Part shown: positions 6,017 through 13,506 of the stretch, in pieces
How the letters are laid out: each line of letters opens with the position of its first letter
How positions within the stretch are numbered: the stretch's first letter is position 1
DNA from: Candidatus Levyibacteriota bacterium
GTDB taxonomy: Bacteria > Patescibacteria > Microgenomatia > Levybacterales > UBA12049
Direction of reading: 5' to 3'
DNA: 20,322 nt
Assembly (NCBI GenBank): GCA_003173915.1
Contig: PPGL01000049.1
Coordinates: 1 to 20,322, forward strand
The notes under the pieces: model-generated
What the model was told of the DNA's origin: nothing
Seen by the model: the letters and a program-made list of their open reading frames with translations, nothing else
The model's database searches: none
Program-made: the position numbers and the translations under genes

Positions 6017-6549
6017 AAGGGTGTTGCAGAAACTGCTAATGAATATCTCCCATTTGCAACATCTACAGCAAGACTGCTGATTGTTATTTTTTTAAATAAG
6101 GATTTTTTATCTACCTGACTTTTGAGAAAATCCAAAAAGGAATTTATAGAGAGAAGAGACGGTGATGTAACAATAAGGTTTACTCCTGTTTCGTCAATAC
6201 CAAGTGTATCAACACTTACATCGCCGGGCGTATTTAATGCAATTGCTGTAAGTGTTTTGTCAAGCGACGTACTGTGCTGAAAAAGCGTAGTAATATTTTG
6301 CAATCTGTTCCGAAGAAGTAAGAGTTTTGCAATTTTTTCTTTTTGACTGAGTAGTTGTTGTGTTGTCGCTTGTTGTTGTGCTTCAAGTTTGGGCAAAGGA
6401 GAATAAAAATTAAGGAAAAATAATCCAACCGCACCTATAGCAACGATACCTAAACTACTATAAGCGATACGATTAAAAATCCTAACAATCCTTGCCTGTC
6501 TTTCAAGTGCAGCATGTTTGCTACTGATGAGATTAATCCCGTTATTCAT
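6013..6549 (-). CDS. pilN: PilN-like type IV pilus assembly protein
   Basis: A 178-residue bitopic membrane protein. The N-terminal 'INLISS' resembles the PilN motif (INLLP) that binds the groove of PilM. A membrane helix covers about residues 28-50, followed by a coiled coil (54-85) and a small alpha/beta domain. The gene lies between pilM and pilO and overlaps both. I chose the ATG at 6549; a GTG two codons earlier (6555) is possible. The start overlaps the pilM stop by 8 bases. PilN would link cytoplasmic PilM to PilO. Sequence conservation in this family is low, so the call leans on topology and context. Confidence 0.82.
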   Translation of the reverse strand: MNNGINLISSKHAALERQARIVRIFNRIAYSSLGIVAIGAVGLFFLNFYSPLPKLEAQQQATTQQLLSQKEKIAKLLLLRNRLQNITTLFQHSTSLDKTLTAIALNTPGDVSVDTLGIDETGVNLIVTSPSLLSINSFLDFLKSQVDKKSLFKKITISSLAVDVANGRYSLAVSATPL

Positions 6550-7573
6550 ATTCACGCATTGCCTGTCCTACCGCAAGGGCATATTCAGGTGCGTCAGCAG
6601 CAATTTCATCTGGAACCTCTTGCGAACCTAAAATTTTCCATGGATTTGCAGTAACTGTTGCTATACCGACAGTACTTGTGAAAAAAGGAATGAGTCCTGG
6701 AAGCTTGGCTGTTCCTCCAGATAAAATAATTTGCTGTATTGGTTCGGTAGGAAATTTTTCTGTGTAAAATGCTAGTGCTTTTTTCACTTCAGTAATAATA
6801 GCAGCTAGTACTGGTGCCGTTGCTCTTCCAATTTTCCCTCCAAAATCTCCCTGCGTGAGACCGTAGGTTTTTTTATATTCTTCTGCTTGCTGAAAAGAAA
6901 AACCAAAATCTGCAGCAATAGACCTAGTAAGAGCAATCCCTCCTGTTGATGCAGAATAGACAAATGTAAGTAAATTATTCCTGACAATCGCAAGAGATGT
7001 ACCCATTGCGCCAATATTGACGATAAGAACAGGTGGAGTGTTCTCTGCAGTAACGGTTGAGCGAACAATTGATAATATTTCTGTCTCAAGTGTAGCAATA
7101 GCAATACCTGCAAGGGAAAAAACACGTTCATATTTATCAATGAGCATGGTTGGCGCACCAACAAGTAATACACTCATTTTTGTTTCTGGGTCTGTAGTGG
7201 TTGGGCGATGCAACACTTTGTAATCAAGCGTTATGGAGTTAAGCGGAACAGGAATATATTGTTCTGCTTCCCAGTATATTGCAGAAGAAAGTTCTTTATC
7301 TGATAGGGCAGGCATTTCAATAATACGAGTAAATACCTGACTTTCCGGAAGCGATAGATTTACCAAACGACTTTCAATATGTGCTTCTTCAAGAATTTTT
7401 GTAATCTTTTGCGCGACTTCTTCTTGATCAAGAGGAGACTCAGACAACATGCCTCTGGCTGGTGTTGGCATAGTATATACCGAGTTAAGAGTATATCCTT
7501 GACTCGCTTTATCAAGCCATACAGCTTTCATAGTGGTCGTCCCAATGTCCAGGCCGAATACTTTATTTCTCAT
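6542..7573 (-). CDS. pilM: Type IV pilus assembly protein PilM (actin-like ATPase)
   Basis: A 343-residue cytoplasmic protein of the actin/FtsA fold. The phosphate 1 motif VFGLDIGTTTMKAVWL lies at about 5-20; 'LIVNIGAMGTSLAIV' in the middle corresponds to phosphate 2; and 'IILSGGTAKLPGLIPFF' (about 280-296) to the adenosine motif. PilM binds the cytoplasmic tail of PilN and couples the alignment complex to the assembly ATPases. An upstream in-frame start at 7621 would add 16 residues that lie inside the preceding gene; I chose the ATG at 7573 because it forms an ATGA overlap with the preceding stop and begins at the conserved N-terminus. Identification is firm. Confidence 0.94.
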   Translation of the reverse strand: MRNKVFGLDIGTTTMKAVWLDKASQGYTLNSVYTMPTPARGMLSESPLDQEEVAQKITKILEEAHIESRLVNLSLPESQVFTRIIEMPALSDKELSSAIYWEAEQYIPVPLNSITLDYKVLHRPTTTDPETKMSVLLVGAPTMLIDKYERVFSLAGIAIATLETEILSIVRSTVTAENTPPVLIVNIGAMGTSLAIVRNNLLTFVYSASTGGIALTRSIAADFGFSFQQAEEYKKTYGLTQGDFGGKIGRATAPVLAAIITEVKKALAFYTEKFPTEPIQQIILSGGTAKLPGLIPFFTSTVGIATVTANPWKILGSQEVPDEIAADAPEYALAVGQAMREYE

Positions 7574-8472
7574 TCTCTTACAAATAATGCGTGGTAATAT
7601 TCCGAAGGAAGTGCATCCCACGCTTGAAAGTAGGATACTTGGCGCTTTACCTCAGAAGAAGCTCCCGATACGCCAGTTGCTGTAATAAGCTGCCCTTGTG
7701 CAGGAAGGGCAGCATCTGTAGCAATACCCATAACAGCGCTTGCATACAATGGAATAACTCGAGCAATAAGTCCTCGTGTAATACCAATTGTTACTTTGTA
7801 TAAAAATGTTTTCCCACCTATTTGAGGGTTGACTGATGACGAAACTGCAGTAAAGTTATTTACCGCTTGTCGTCCGGTACTACACGGATCGTAAAGATAA
7901 CGGGCAACTTGTGGATTTGTTCGGTTATTATAAATAACAATAATTTCAAGGGCTGCCATTGTGTTGATTTGAGGACTCGGATCGCAGGTATTTGCTGCTG
8001 GATCTCCCCAATAGACAGTCAGATGTCCTGTTGCTGCTCCTCCGGGCCATGGATTTTGATAGAGTTGCGTTGGATCTGTATTATAGGTAGTAAGCCAAAT
8101 ATCATACCCATCATCTTGAGCAATATACGCACCGTTATTAAGAAGCAATTGATATGATCCTCCACTTAGTGAAGAACTAACTGGAGTAAGTGTTGCGTTA
8201 GAAATTTTGGTACCTGTTCCTAAATCAAGGGTAATATTATTTATGTTTCCTGACTGATTTGCTTTTGATCCGTACAATTGCAGTAGCTGCTCAACTCCTG
8301 CTTCCGCAGCTGAGAATGCTCGCTGAGAATTAACTTCTTCGGTAGTAAGTCTAACATTTGTCAAACTTCGTGAAGCAATTGAAAGTCCAACGGTTAGAGC
8401 AACCACCATTACCAAAACAACAATTAAAAACGCTTGTCCACGTTGAAGTGACTTCCTGTAAGGAATATGCAT
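7570..8472 (-). CDS. PilX/GspK-like minor pilin
   Basis: About 300 residues. The N-terminus 'RKSLQRGQAFLIVVLVMVV' has a Gly for prepilin peptidase cleavage and a long hydrophobic helix but lacks Glu at position +5 of the mature protein; Ile is there instead. That is typical of the tip subunits PilX and GspK. After the helix comes TTEEVNSQRAFSAAEAGVEQ, a segment highly characteristic of the PilX N-terminal family. The rest is a large extracellular domain of unknown fold with two Cys residues. Start choice is uncertain: ATG at 8472 gives a 10-residue leader, while a GTG at 8499 would add nine residues; neither has a convincing Shine-Dalgarno sequence. It sits between the prepilin series and pilM. 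Confidence 0.8.
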   Translation of the reverse strand: MHIPYRKSLQRGQAFLIVVLVMVVALTVGLSIASRSLTNVRLTTEEVNSQRAFSAAEAGVEQLLQLYGSKANQSGNINNITLDLGTGTKISNATLTPVSSSLSGGSYQLLLNNGAYIAQDDGYDIWLTTYNTDPTQLYQNPWPGGAATGHLTVYWGDPAANTCDPSPQINTMAALEIIVIYNNRTNPQVARYLYDPCSTGRQAVNNFTAVSSSVNPQIGGKTFLYKVTIGITRGLIARVIPLYASAVMGIATDAALPAQGQLITATGVSGASSEVKRQVSYFQAWDALPSEYYHALFVRE

Positions 8473-8508
8473 ACCTCTAGCGTAACAAGGAGGAATCACT
8501 CTGTCAAC

Positions 8509-9090
8509 TCATCGTTGATAATTACGAAATACTATTGAGGTGGAAAAATTAATAGCAGAAGAAGAAGCAATTTGCTCGACAAATGCATTGCTTCCTAATT
8601 GAAGTAGTGAAAAAGAAATCCCAATAACCGGATACTGTCCAGAATCCGCCTGCGAGCAAGTAAATGAGCATGCATGTGTTTGTACCAAACTTGTATCAAG
8701 AAGTGATGTCGGCGCGGCTCCTCCTGTTTGAAGTGTAATTGTGTTAGCTGGAATTGGAGCAACTGGATTTGCACCAGTGCAGGCAATTGTAGAAATATTC
8801 CCAGTCCCATCCAAAACAGAAATCGATGTAGTTTGGGTGGGAGCATTTGGACTTCCACAGGGAAATGTTGGAGATTTTATCGCATATGCATTTCTAATAA
8901 TTTTTGCTATCTGAGAAATTGTATAATCGCCATTTTGTTTGACTGTTGTTAAAATAGTAGATTTACTGGAAGTACGAAGAGTAGTGATAAGGGTTGCTGC
9001 AGCAATACCACCAATAATGCCAAATACCATCATAACCGCAAGAATTTCAATAAGCGTAAAGCCTGCACTATGTTGATAATTTTTTTTCAT
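8509..9090 (-). CDS. Prepilin-type N-terminal cleavage/methylation protein (PilW/GspJ-like)
   Basis: A 193-residue prepilin. The leader MKKNYQHSAG precedes FTLIEILAVMMVFGIIGGIA, a class III signal with Gly at -1, Phe at +1 and Glu at +5, so PilD should cleave and N-methylate it. The extracellular domain has four Cys residues, including a close pair in 'HACSFTC'. Phrases such as 'KQNGDYTISQIAKIIRNA' after the helix are typical of PilW/GspJ minor pilins, which join the pilus tip complex. It overlaps the preceding gene in an ATGA junction. The minor-pilin class is inferred from order and the post-helix segment. Confidence 0.83.
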   Translation of the reverse strand: MKKNYQHSAGFTLIEILAVMMVFGIIGGIAAATLITTLRTSSKSTILTTVKQNGDYTISQIAKIIRNAYAIKSPTFPCGSPNAPTQTTSISVLDGTGNISTIACTGANPVAPIPANTITLQTGGAAPTSLLDTSLVQTHACSFTCSQADSGQYPVIGISFSLLQLGSNAFVEQIASSSAINFSTSIVFRNYQR

Positions 9091-9650
9091 GGCGTTACAA
9101 CATTATTAATTGGTGAAAGACACGTTGTCACAGATACAGTATGACAATACGACCCTTGTGGACATTGTCCATCTGCCCAGGAAACAGCAACAGTTACCTG
9201 ACTTGGCCATTGAGAAGGGGGTGAAGCTTCAAACGTTGGATTAATGCATGAAGATGAACGTGTACGGTCAATGGTTACTCCCCGAACAAATGCATCGAGA
9301 TTTTGTGCTGTGCAAGAAGGAGTTGTCAGTAACCCACAATCTCCTGGATATGTTGTAAGCTGTGTACACGCTTTTGCCATACAATAGTGTTCAACATTAT
9401 CAGGAGTAGGTAAGTTACCTGGATTGGAAAGTGATAAAAATGCATCAAAATTATTTTCCCTCATCGACCTAACAAGCTCAATTCCTTGCTGAGCATATTC
9501 TGTTGCAAGATGTTGATTTTTTACAAATTGAGCGTTTGTGAGTGCTGAGATAACAACAAGTGTTGTTGAAACAATAATGACAGAAAGTGCTGCAAAAGCA
9601 ATCAGAACTTCAATAAGCGATTGTCCATGTTGTTGTCTTAATATACTCAT
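9087..9650 (-). CDS. Prepilin (PilV/GspI-like), cysteine-rich
   Basis: A 187-residue prepilin. Leader MSILRQQHG is followed by QSLIEVLIAFAALSVI: Gly at -1 and Glu at +5 are present but +1 is Gln instead of Phe, as is common in PilV/GspI minor pilins ('SLIEVLIA'). The segment 'YAQQGIELVRSMRENNFD' after the helix is a typical PilV-family feature. The exposed domain contains eight Cys residues ('CMAKAC', 'CGLL', 'SCTAQ', 'SSCINP', 'QCPQGSYC', 'TCLSP'), suggesting several disulfides. Both ends overlap the neighbouring prepilin genes in ATGA junctions, so translation is coupled. Order with the neighbours (GspH-like, GspI-like, GspJ-like, GspK-like) mirrors the minor pseudopilin order of type II secretion operons. 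Confidence 0.85.
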   Translation of the reverse strand: MSILRQQHGQSLIEVLIAFAALSVIIVSTTLVVISALTNAQFVKNQHLATEYAQQGIELVRSMRENNFDAFLSLSNPGNLPTPDNVEHYCMAKACTQLTTYPGDCGLLTTPSCTAQNLDAFVRGVTIDRTRSSSCINPTFEASPPSQWPSQVTVAVSWADGQCPQGSYCHTVSVTTCLSPINNVVTP

Positions 9651-10225
9651 TGTATTGTACCAATCGAACTCACTGTTGTCGAAAGTCTTTCTCCTTTATT
9701 TGATTGTAAATAAAATTCTACTGTTCCTGAAGAAATAGAATTTCCCTGAGTTCCATAGGTAACATTTCCTGTTATTGGAGCAAATTGAAACATGCGTGCT
9801 GTTGTTTGGCGTGTAATGACGACACCACTTGGTAATGTTTTTCCATTAACAAATGTATTTGTTGCAGTACCATTTCCATTAATACAGGTTTGATATAATT
9901 CGTAATCATACGACCCACTGCATCCAGTATCAGGACAATAGGCAGCAGGAGATTCATTGAGAGGATTATTTGGATCGCCTGTGGTCCGGCAACAAACAAC
10001 CACCAGGTATCCTCCAAATTGCTGAGACGAGGTACACGCATCATTATACTGAGAAAGCGTATTTGTCCTGGCAACATTGAGCATTGTATGAAAATCTGCA
10101 TTTGCATTTTTTAACAATTGTCGCTGAGAAAATATTACAAAACTTGCCAAACCTCCTACAGATAACAACGCAATAATGGAGAAAACAATAACCAGTTCTA
10201 TAAGCGTAAAACCTTTTTGGTACAT
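9647..10225 (-). CDS. Prepilin (GspH/FimT-like)
   Basis: A 192-residue prepilin with the very short leader MYQKG before FTLIELVIVFSIIALLSVGG (Glu at +5). After the helix, 'VIFSQRQLLKNANADFHTML' resembles GspH/FimT minor pilins. The C-terminal domain is mainly polar, with a Cys cluster ('VVCCRTT', 'YCPDTGCSG', 'QTC'). A longer frame starting at 10315 would run deep into the preceding gene; I chose the ATG at 10225, four bases after the preceding stop, because it gives a proper class III leader. It overlaps the next gene by an ATGA junction. Confidence 0.84.
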   Translation of the reverse strand: MYQKGFTLIELVIVFSIIALLSVGGLASFVIFSQRQLLKNANADFHTMLNVARTNTLSQYNDACTSSQQFGGYLVVVCCRTTGDPNNPLNESPAAYCPDTGCSGSYDYELYQTCINGNGTATNTFVNGKTLPSGVVITRQTTARMFQFAPITGNVTYGTQGNSISSGTVEFYLQSNKGERLSTTVSSIGTIQ

Positions 10226-10229
10226 ACTG

Positions 10230-10760
10230 TTATGGATTACGGACAACGTAATATGTCGAGGATGAACATCCGCCAACTCCATTACTTGGAGATGCTGTTG
10301 TCCCTTGAGTATCACCTACATTTTCAAGACATGCTGCAAGAACGTAACTGGTAGCACTGCCTGAATAGTAGTAACTTCCACTATTGTAGTAAGACTGTCC
10401 GCTCTCCTGGAATGGATCGCAGGGTATTTTTTGCATATACACCAAGCATCCACTTGTCCCAAGAGTACAACCTGGAGGATATACGAGCGGATTAATACAT
10501 GAAGGAATTGATGTTGGATATTGACTGTTGTCTGCGCGATACTGCTCAAGCGCTGCTTGAATTTGGGAAATGTCTGATTTTCTCCTTCCGTCTCTTGCGC
10601 GCTGGCGAATTCCAATAAAATTACTCATAAGAAGGGTTGCTAAAATTCCAATGATTGCAATAACAATAAGAAGCTCTATTAAGGTAAATCCTTTCTTGAA
10701 TCGTGAATCGTGAATCGTAAATCTTAAATCGTAAATCTTAAATCGTAAATCTTTCATCAT
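10230..10760 (-). CDS. Type IV prepilin with a leader encoded by heptamer repeats
   Basis: A 176-residue prepilin. The processed part starts FTLIELLIVIAIIGILATLL (Glu at +5) and continues with RQRARDGRRKSDISQIQAAL, a motif common to Patescibacteria pilins of the GspG-like class; 'PTSIPSC' and 'CDPF' suggest the disulfide-stabilised loop of such pilins. The leader is unusual: about 25 residues with a seven-residue period (DLRFKIY / DLRFTIH / DSRFKKG) produced by a 7-bp tandem repeat. Start choice: two adjacent ATGs (10760 and 10757) lie just after the preceding stop; an upstream frame to 10901 sits inside the previous gene. It is not certain that translation begins at the repeat, but no later ATG, GTG or TTG precedes the cleavage site. 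Confidence 0.83.
   Translation of the reverse strand: MMKDLRFKIYDLRFTIHDSRFKKGFTLIELLIVIAIIGILATLLMSNFIGIRQRARDGRRKSDISQIQAALEQYRADNSQYPTSIPSCINPLVYPPGCTLGTSGCLVYMQKIPCDPFQESGQSYYNSGSYYYSGSATSYVLAACLENVGDTQGTTASPSNGVGGCSSSTYYVVRNP
10696..10758. repeat. 7-bp tandem repeat (eight units plus a degenerate ninth) inside a prepilin leader
   Basis: On the plus strand the units are TTGAATC, GTGAATC, GTGAATC, GTAAATC, TTAAATC, GTAAATC, TTAAATC, GTAAATC (10696-10751), then TTTCATC. The consensus is (G/T)TRAATC. Three units make 21 bp, so the translated product repeats every seven residues. Similar 7-bp periodicity occurs at 13460-13501 and 15847-15895. Confidence 0.9.
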
Positions 10761-10761
10761 A

Positions 10762-11295
10762 TCATGGATTTGTATTTGGGCTTGATACACCATAATTACA
10801 TGCTGAACCTCCACAATGGGCCCCCTGAGGATCATTTTGACATATTCCACCCGAACATGCATCTGGATCTTTTGTTCCTCTGTCAAGAGATGCATAAACA
10901 TAATACATTTGATTATTTTGTGCGGTAACGTAAAGATATGTTTTTGATGGATACGATGGGTCTTTTGGTATTACTTCCATATACTTTTGCCACACCGGAG
11001 TACTTGTTCCCCAAGCAATCGGAGTGCCTGGCGGATAATTAGTACTCGTATCTATAATTTCAAATGAATTTACACCATTATTAAATCCTGTTGAAGGAGG
11101 GTATTGCTCATGATCTTGGTAATATTGCTCAAGTGCTTTCTGAATTTGTGCAAGATCCGATTTGCGCCGAGCGTCTCGGCTTTTTTCAAACTGAGTGAAA
11201 GGATCAAGAGTAACAATAATAAATACAGCAAGTACTGCTAAAATTGCAATAGAGATAACAAGTTCAATCAGCGTAAAACCAATCTGTTTGTTCAT
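10762..11295 (-). CDS. Type IV prepilin (GspG/PilA-like)
   Basis: A 177-residue prepilin with the short leader MNKQIG and mature start FTLIELVISIAILAVLAVFI (Glu at +5). The following RDARRKSDLAQIQKALEQYY and 'EQYPPSTG' are the typical Patescibacteria pilin pattern of the GspG-like class, where the segment after the helix is charged and precedes a short sheet. 'YMEVIPKDPSYPSKTYLYV' and the C-terminal Cys-containing loop complete the domain. It is a candidate major pilin because the architecture is compact, but which of the eight is major cannot be told. It starts three bases after the preceding stop with no obvious Shine-Dalgarno sequence. Confidence 0.86.
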   Translation of the reverse strand: MNKQIGFTLIELVISIAILAVLAVFIIVTLDPFTQFEKSRDARRKSDLAQIQKALEQYYQDHEQYPPSTGFNNGVNSFEIIDTSTNYPPGTPIAWGTSTPVWQKYMEVIPKDPSYPSKTYLYVTAQNNQMYYVYASLDRGTKDPDACSGGICQNDPQGAHCGGSACNYGVSSPNTNP

Positions 11296-11298
11296 ATG

Positions 11299-12045
11299 TT
11301 ATTGACTACAATAATCTAAGCAACACGCATTCCCGACACATCCAGGTGCCCCACAATACTGCCCCAGTCCATTGCCATTGCTATCTGTTCCGACAACATT
11401 ACATATCCCATTAGGATACTGGGGTGTTTTACTATTGCATGAATATATTTTTTGGCAACCGGGAACCGGCGTAAGAAGTATTACTCCTGTTCCCACATTA
11501 ATATTACCACACTGAACAGTTCCCGAGGTAACGCAGTAGTTATATCCATTTGTTTTATAAAAATCTGGCAAACATCCACCCGGTGTACTTTTGTCTAGTA
11601 CCTCAAGCGAGCAGAGTGTTTCTGGGGAGTTAGATTGCGTTGACACATTTGTTGCACGTAAATCTCCAAATAACACATTATATTGTGGACACGTTGAAGA
11701 TGTATCAGTTGCATAGACATAGCATTTTGACGAATCGATACCACATTGTGGATCTTGAGGAACTTTTTTCATATAGATAATGTTTGGTTTGTTGACATTA
11801 ATAAATGCTGCTCCAAAGGGAAGAGATGTTGGATAACATCCTGTATCATTGTAATATGCATCAAGGGCAATTTTTATTTGATGCAAATCTGATTCTCTTT
11901 TTGCATCGTTAGACTTAGTAAATTGTTCAAGAGGATTAAGAAGACCAAATACTCCAAGCATAAGAATTGCAATGATAGCAATAACAATAAGGAGTTCAAT
12001 AAGCGTAAACCCCAAATTTAGAGGAGTGTCAGTATTTTTTGCCAT
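11299..12045 (-). CDS. Cysteine-rich type IV prepilin
   Basis: A 248-residue prepilin. Leader MAKNTDTPLNLG, mature start FTLIELLIVIAIIAILMLG with Glu at +5. The segment 'FTKSNDAKRESDLHQIKIAL' and 'GCYPTSLP' match the neighbouring GspG-like pilins. A C-terminal extension of about 100 residues is very rich in Cys; I count 16 in the mature protein, including 'PGCVGNACCLDYC' at the very end. This suggests an extracellular disulfide-stabilised domain, perhaps adhesive. I chose the ATG at 12045 (preceded by GGGAG) over the frame opening at 12210, because the latter lies inside pilD. The start overlaps the end of pilD by 28 bases. Confidence 0.85.
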   Translation of the reverse strand: MAKNTDTPLNLGFTLIELLIVIAIIAILMLGVFGLLNPLEQFTKSNDAKRESDLHQIKIALDAYYNDTGCYPTSLPFGAAFINVNKPNIIYMKKVPQDPQCGIDSSKCYVYATDTSSTCPQYNVLFGDLRATNVSTQSNSPETLCSLEVLDKSTPGGCLPDFYKTNGYNYCVTSGTVQCGNINVGTGVILLTPVPGCQKIYSCNSKTPQYPNGICNVVGTDSNGNGLGQYCGAPGCVGNACCLDYCSQ

Positions 12046-12824
12046 AACATTGGCTCCCAAAACCAGCTTATGGTTGCGCCAATGATTAAGAATGGACCAA
12101 ATGGAATGGTACTTCCGAAGAACTGTTTTTTTCCCCATAGTATCAGTATGAGTGCAGCAATTGCTCCTGTCAAGAAAGCGATGTAGATAGCAAGAAATGT
12201 CCCAGGCCAACCAAGAAGTATTCCAAGAAAAAGTGCCAACTTAACATCCCCAAACCCCATACCTTTTCCCTTTGTTACGAGAAACAGTGCAAGAAAAAAA
12301 GCACAGGCAACAAATCCAGAAATAATGTGAAGCAAAAATTGAGAAGGATTCTGAAAAAGTAAGTAGAGAACTGTTATCCCTATTATTGGAAAAAGGACAA
12401 TATCTGGAATAATCCCAGACCATAAATCTGTATAAAAAATAACAATAAAGGAACAAAAAATAAGGAGAGAAAAAATAACAGAGAGAAAAAGTGTTACTGT
12501 GCTTTCATTAGCTAGTTGAGCGCTAAGCGGGGAGAGCAGTATAACAAACAACACACCAGTAGTCAGTTCAACAAGAGGATACTTGAGTCCAATCATTTTT
12601 TTGCAGTACCGACATTTACCCTCAAGAAAAATAAAGGAAAGAAGAGGAATAAGATCGTACCAGTACAATGTATGCTTACAAAATTCACAATGAGATCTTC
12701 CTGTCAAAAATGTTTCTTCACGGGGAACTCTATCGATAACAACATTGAGGAATGATCCAATTGATATGCCAAGAAAAAATGAAATTGTTGAATATGCTAT
12801 GTTCACGAGGATTATCTGGTACAC
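12018..12824 (-). CDS. pilD: Prepilin peptidase / N-methyltransferase PilD
   Basis: PilD cleaves the leader after Gly and methylates the new N-terminus of prepilins in the membrane. The 268 residues show the N-terminal methylase-type part with two CxxC pairs (CEFC and CRYC, zinc-binding) within 'GRSHCEFCKHTLYWYDLIPL' and the adjacent 'KCRYCKK'. The peptidase aspartates are in 'VIFYTDLWSGIIPD' and in 'GMGFGDVKLALFLG' (the GxGD motif of aspartic membrane proteases). About seven membrane helices follow from hydrophobicity. The start is a GTG at 12824 overlapping the upstream prepilin by 13 bases; a second in-frame GTG (12806) is an alternative. The 3' end overlaps the next prepilin. Identification is secure. 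Confidence 0.95.
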   Translation of the reverse strand: MYQIILVNIAYSTISFFLGISIGSFLNVVIDRVPREETFLTGRSHCEFCKHTLYWYDLIPLLSFIFLEGKCRYCKKMIGLKYPLVELTTGVLFVILLSPLSAQLANESTVTLFLSVIFSLLIFCSFIVIFYTDLWSGIIPDIVLFPIIGITVLYLLFQNPSQFLLHIISGFVACAFFLALFLVTKGKGMGFGDVKLALFLGILLGWPGTFLAIYIAFLTGAIAALILILWGKKQFFGSTIPFGPFLIIGATISWFWEPMLWQKILTLL

Positions 12825-13387
12825 CAGAAGCAGGTAGCGTCCGATCCTCCTTGAGACGCGCAGTTGGGTCTTGCTGTGCCATTTTGATTATATTTTGTAT
12901 TTGCGTCTTTTTGTTGCGATTTAGAAGATGGTTGAAAACATCCAATTACTTGATCTGCCCCATTGGCATTATTGTAGCTAATACTAATCTTTGAAAGATC
13001 GCCTGTGTCGAGAGAAAATGCTGACTTTAATTCATTGTCTCCTTGTAAGGCAGTAACACAATCACTCACTCCACTTGCTCCAGACAAAACCATAGGATTA
13101 AGTACTGGAGCAGTTTGACTATTACAAGCTCCTCCATTATTTGCAGCTGAATCCCATGGATAGGCATTGTGTGTTTCGTAGTAGCGAACTGTCGCATTTA
13201 AGAACTCAACAAGTACATTTTTCACATTTGCATCTTGTGCTTTTTTAAGCTGTTCGAAAGGATCAATGGTTGCGACAAGAGATGCAGCCAAAATACCTAA
13301 AATACCAATAACCACAAGAAGTTCAATAAGGGTAAAGCCTTTAGAGGAAGAAGAATTTTTTTTGAATAGGGCAGACAATTGCTTCAT
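12812..13387 (-). CDS. Type IV prepilin (first of the series)
   Basis: A 191-residue prepilin from the ATG at 13387: leader MKQLSALFKKNSSSSKG, mature start FTLIELLVVIGILGILAASL (Glu at +5). The post-helix segment 'DPFEQLKKAQDANVKNVLVE' and 'HNAYPWDS' fit the GspG-like pilins of this locus; Cys residues flank an insertion and 'CFWCTR' ends the protein. An in-frame ATG at 13414 would add nine residues, but a consensus -35 TTGACA at 13434-13429 would put the -10 over that codon, which favours 13387. The gene is separated from pilC by a heptamer-repeat spacer and overlaps pilD by 13 bases. Confidence 0.84.
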   Translation of the reverse strand: MKQLSALFKKNSSSSKGFTLIELLVVIGILGILAASLVATIDPFEQLKKAQDANVKNVLVEFLNATVRYYETHNAYPWDSAANNGGACNSQTAPVLNPMVLSGASGVSDCVTALQGDNELKSAFSLDTGDLSKISISYNNANGADQVIGCFQPSSKSQQKDANTKYNQNGTARPNCASQGGSDATCFWCTR

Positions 13388-13405
13388 TTTCTTACTATAA
13401 TTTAA

Positions 13406-13434
13406 CTTAAACATACTTTTGATTTCGCTGTCAA
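13406..13434 (-). promoter_or_regulatory. Possible promoter for the prepilin-pilD series
   Basis: On the minus strand a perfect -35 TTGACA (13434-13429) is followed after 17 bp by TTTAAG (13411-13406), a weak -10. It would let the prepilins be expressed apart from the upstream pilB-pilT-pilC genes, in line with the larger gap here. Confidence 0.4.
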
Positions 13435-13459
13435 GAGGGGAATTGGTAGCCTAATTAAA

Positions 13460-13501
13460 TAACCAAATAACTAATAACGAATAATAAATAACTGTTAATA
13501 A
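13460..13501. repeat. 7-bp tandem repeat between pilC and the first prepilin
   Basis: Six consecutive heptamers on the plus strand: TAACCAA, ATAACTA, ATAACGA, ATAATAA, ATAACTG, TTAATAA, with consensus ATAACNA. The array sits in the spacer just beyond the pilC stop codon. Its ends AATAAATAA and TTATTTATT could pair in an AT-only stem. Confidence 0.7.
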
Positions 13502-13506
13502 ATTAT

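Noticed and set aside
7573..7621. Longer PilM beginning at 7621
   Set aside because: The extra residues are in the preceding gene, whereas the ATG at 7573 makes an ATGA junction and directly precedes the conserved actin-like phosphate motif.
10696..10758. CRISPR-like array
   Set aside because: Units are 7 bp and contiguous without spacers; this is a tandem repeat.
10761..10901. Longer N-terminus for the prepilin with heptamer leader, opening at 10901
   Set aside because: The added segment lies inside the preceding prepilin gene; the double ATG just after that gene's stop is a better start.
12046..12210. Longer N-terminus for the cysteine-rich prepilin, opening at 12210
   Set aside because: The extra residues lie entirely in the pilD coding region and would place about 67 residues before the peptidase site; the ATG at 12045 gives a normal leader.
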